In this document: in pieces, positions 62,451 to 64,000 of the stretch | How the letters are laid out: the number at the start of each line of letters is the position of its first letter | Numbering within the stretch: position 1 is the first letter of the stretch | Notes under the pieces: model-generated | The model's database searches: none | Told to the model about the DNA's origin: nothing | Seen by the model: only the letters and a program-made list of their open reading frames with translations | Position numbers and translations under genes: made by a program | Assembly (NCBI RefSeq): GCF_947497045.1 | Contig: NZ_CANMEU010000004.1 | Coordinates: 1 to 64,000 of the forward strand | Direction of reading: 5' to 3' | Length of the DNA stretch: 64,000 bases | From: an uncultured Tateyamaria sp. | Lineage (GTDB): Bacteria; Pseudomonadota; Alphaproteobacteria; Rhodobacterales; Rhodobacteraceae

Positions 62451-63005
62451 TCAACTCATCTTGGACAGTTTTTCCTGCAACTCGGCCAACTGCTTCTTGA
62501 TGGCGTCCAGATCTTCGGACCCATCAGAGGCTTCAGGCGCGGATGTCGCCGCACCGCTCCAGGGCGTTGGCATGCCCCCGGTCATCGCCTTCATAAAGGC
62601 TTTTTGCTGCGCCTGCATCGCCTCGAAACCGGGCATCTTGGTCATCGGATTGATGGCGCTCATGTTCTCGACCACCTTGCTTTGACCATCGCGCAGCATC
62701 TCGAACGAGGCTTGCAGGAATTGGGGCACAACAGACACCCTGCCCCCCATATAGCTGCGCACCAGATCGTTCAGCACATCCACCGGCAGCACGCTTTCCC
62801 CCCGGCTTTCGTGTTCGGCAATGATCTGAAGCAGGTATTGGCGCGTCAGATCATCGCCGGTCTTGAGGTCCACGATCTGCACCTCGCGCCCATCCCGGAT
62901 AAAGCCCGAGATATCTTCGAGCGTCACATAGTCGCTGGTCTCGGTGTTATAGAGACGCCGGCTCGCATAGCGTTTGATCAACAATGGTGCTGGTTTGTCT
63001 GTCAC
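62451..63005 (-). CDS. phaR: polyhydroxyalkanoate synthesis regulator PhaR
   Basis: This encodes 184 residues from GTG 63005; an ATG at 63032 would add 9. The N-terminal PHB/PHA accumulation DNA-binding domain is clear (IKRYASRRLYNTETSDYVTL, key part KRYASRRLYNT). It is followed by the PHB accumulation domain with ILQIIAEHE-like LLQIIAEHESRG and a C-terminal coiled coil (DAIKKQLAELQEKL). It represses phasin and PHA genes until PHA granules bind it. Confidence 0.93.
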   Translation of the reverse strand: MTDKPAPLLIKRYASRRLYNTETSDYVTLEDISGFIRDGREVQIVDLKTGDDLTRQYLLQIIAEHESRGESVLPVDVLNDLVRSYMGGRVSVVPQFLQASFEMLRDGQSKVVENMSAINPMTKMPGFEAMQAQQKAFMKAMTGGMPTPWSGAATSAPEASDGSEDLDAIKKQLAELQEKLSKMS

Positions 63006-63098
63006 GTGCCGCTCTCCCCGGGTTCGCTGCATCGCAGCTTAGGCGCAGGTTTCGCAAAAAGAAAGCGTTGCGCGCATTTGGGGAAAATTAGCCATCCA

Positions 63099-64000
63099 TC
63101 ACGCCAGAACTGCCTCTGAAACATTCACATCCGTATGTTTTGACAATATCTGCGCAAAGGCCTCCTCGACAGGTGTCTCCACAAAGTCGGGCAGGGCTGC
63201 GCGCAGTTTCGATCCATCCAGCTGATGCGGCGTACTCCACAGATAGCGCATCTCGAGCACTTCGCGCATCAGCGGCGACCACAGCGCCATGATCTTGATG
63301 GCAAACCAGGGAAAGCCTGACACTTTCATGGGGCGGCCCAAAGCGGCTTCGGTCAAAGTGACGAGCGCGTCGCCCGTGAGGGCATAGCCTCCAAACCCGA
63401 ACTCCTCAAAGTTGCTGAACTCGGCGCGCTTGCCTGCCAGCGCCGCCGCCGCGCGGCCCATATCCGGCAGATAGGCCCAGGCATGCACCCGGTCGCACTT
63501 GCCCGGATAGGTCAGCTTGCCTTTGTCGGCCTTGGCAGCAATGTAGGTCTCAAACCAATTTCCAGTTTCGACCCCTTCGATGAAATCGCCGCCGCGCAGC
63601 ACGATGGTGCGCACGCCGCTGTCACGGAAAGTATTTTCCATACGGATACGAATTGCGCCCTTCTTTGTATCGCTGACCCACGGAGAGGTTTCCGACAGCC
63701 GTTCCGGCATCCCCGTGCCGTAATTGTAGACATTGCCGGGGATCAGCACCGTCGCACCACTTGCCTTGGCGGCTGCAATCACGGTGGAGGTGATCTTTGG
63801 CACCATCTCGGCCCACTTTGGATAAGGGGGATGCACCGCGTTGACGATCACGTCATGGCCCATGCAAGCCTGCACGACAGCCGCTGTGTCCGCGACATCC
63901 GCTGTCACACGGCCCGTCGCTTCTTCGGGCCAGGCGCGCGCCAATTCTGTCACGCGCCACCCTGCCGCGCGAAATCCGGCCACTGCCGCCCGTCCGAACC
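63099..64000 (-). CDS. NAD-dependent epimerase/dehydratase family protein, 5' end outside window
   Basis: The frame stays open to the window edge. The residues FGRAAVAGFRAAGWRV before and after the GTG at 63983 look like the end of a Rossmann GxxGFxGR motif, so the true start lies beyond 64000. Further on are VIVNAVHPPYPKW, VLIPGNVYNYG (the Tyr region), and a substrate-domain C-terminus. It is an extended short-chain dehydrogenase with unknown substrate. Confidence 0.8.
   Translation of the reverse strand, partial: FGRAAVAGFRAAGWRVTELARAWPEEATGRVTADVADTAAVVQACMGHDVIVNAVHPPYPKWAEMVPKITSTVIAAAKASGATVLIPGNVYNYGTGMPERLSETSPWVSDTKKGAIRIRMENTFRDSGVRTIVLRGGDFIEGVETGNWFETYIAAKADKGKLTYPGKCDRVHAWAYLPDMGRAAAALAGKRAEFSNFEEFGFGGYALTGDALVTLTEAALGRPMKVSGFPWFAIKIMALWSPLMREVLEMRYLWSTPHQLDGSKLRAALPDFVETPVEEAFAQILSKHTDVNVSEAVLA

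Overview
The window is high-GC chromosomal DNA from an alphaproteobacterium, most likely a member of the Roseobacter group (Rhodobacteraceae). This is inferred from gene content: Lrp-type putR divergent from putA, divergent metR/metF, phaR, hflKC followed by a DUF2065 gene and degP, DUF2842 beside purA, IalB, and a form II CoxL homologue. The intergenic repeats also look like those of that group. No database search was possible.

Region 1-9.9 kb looks accessory. It holds a frameshifted HUH (rolling-circle Rep-like) gene, a small unknown divergent gene, and a complete contact-dependent inhibition type two-partner secretion operon read on the minus strand: ialB, cdiB, cdiA with a C-terminal HNH nuclease, then a small immunity candidate starting at TTG. 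The operon lies next to the 3' end of a tRNA-Leu(UAA) gene.

Region 10-34 kb is mostly core metabolism. It holds putR/putA, a damaged DUF4345 gene, rhomboid protease, a GFA protein, an inositol monophosphatase family gene, a CurA-like reductase, metR/metF, a hotdog thioesterase, DUF2235, an orphan form II CoxL, valS, and the minus-strand membrane quality-control set hflK-hflC-DUF2065-degP. rpiA-gor and an EF-hand protein follow.

Region 34-49 kb holds a GST gene overlapping sdaA, an EamA transporter overlapping antisense with thiamine pyrophosphokinase, a 703-residue acidic protein, a GNAT gene, DUF2842, purA, a cobalt-type nitrile hydratase operon (alpha, beta, accessory), secG and pyrG. A lower-GC frameshifted trypsin-like protease sits just after pyrG.

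Region 49-62.5 kb holds an intradiol-dioxygenase-like/ferric-reductase-like pair and an operon of rlmJ, two terB paralogues and a signal-less PhnD-like protein. A polar amino acid type ABC transporter follows (ATPase, binding protein, two permeases, the first probably starting at ATT). It leads into two glutamine-synthetase-like ligases, a glutamine amidotransferase and a FAD amine oxidase, resembling the gamma-glutamyl (Puu) route for polyamines. Two aminotransferases, phaR and a 5'-truncated epimerase family gene end the window.

The most interesting non-coding signals are a two-copy structured element just downstream of the curA-like gene and sdaA, with a compensatory change in its inner stem, and a dispersed intergenic repeat family, one copy of which abuts a three-unit 41-bp tandem array.
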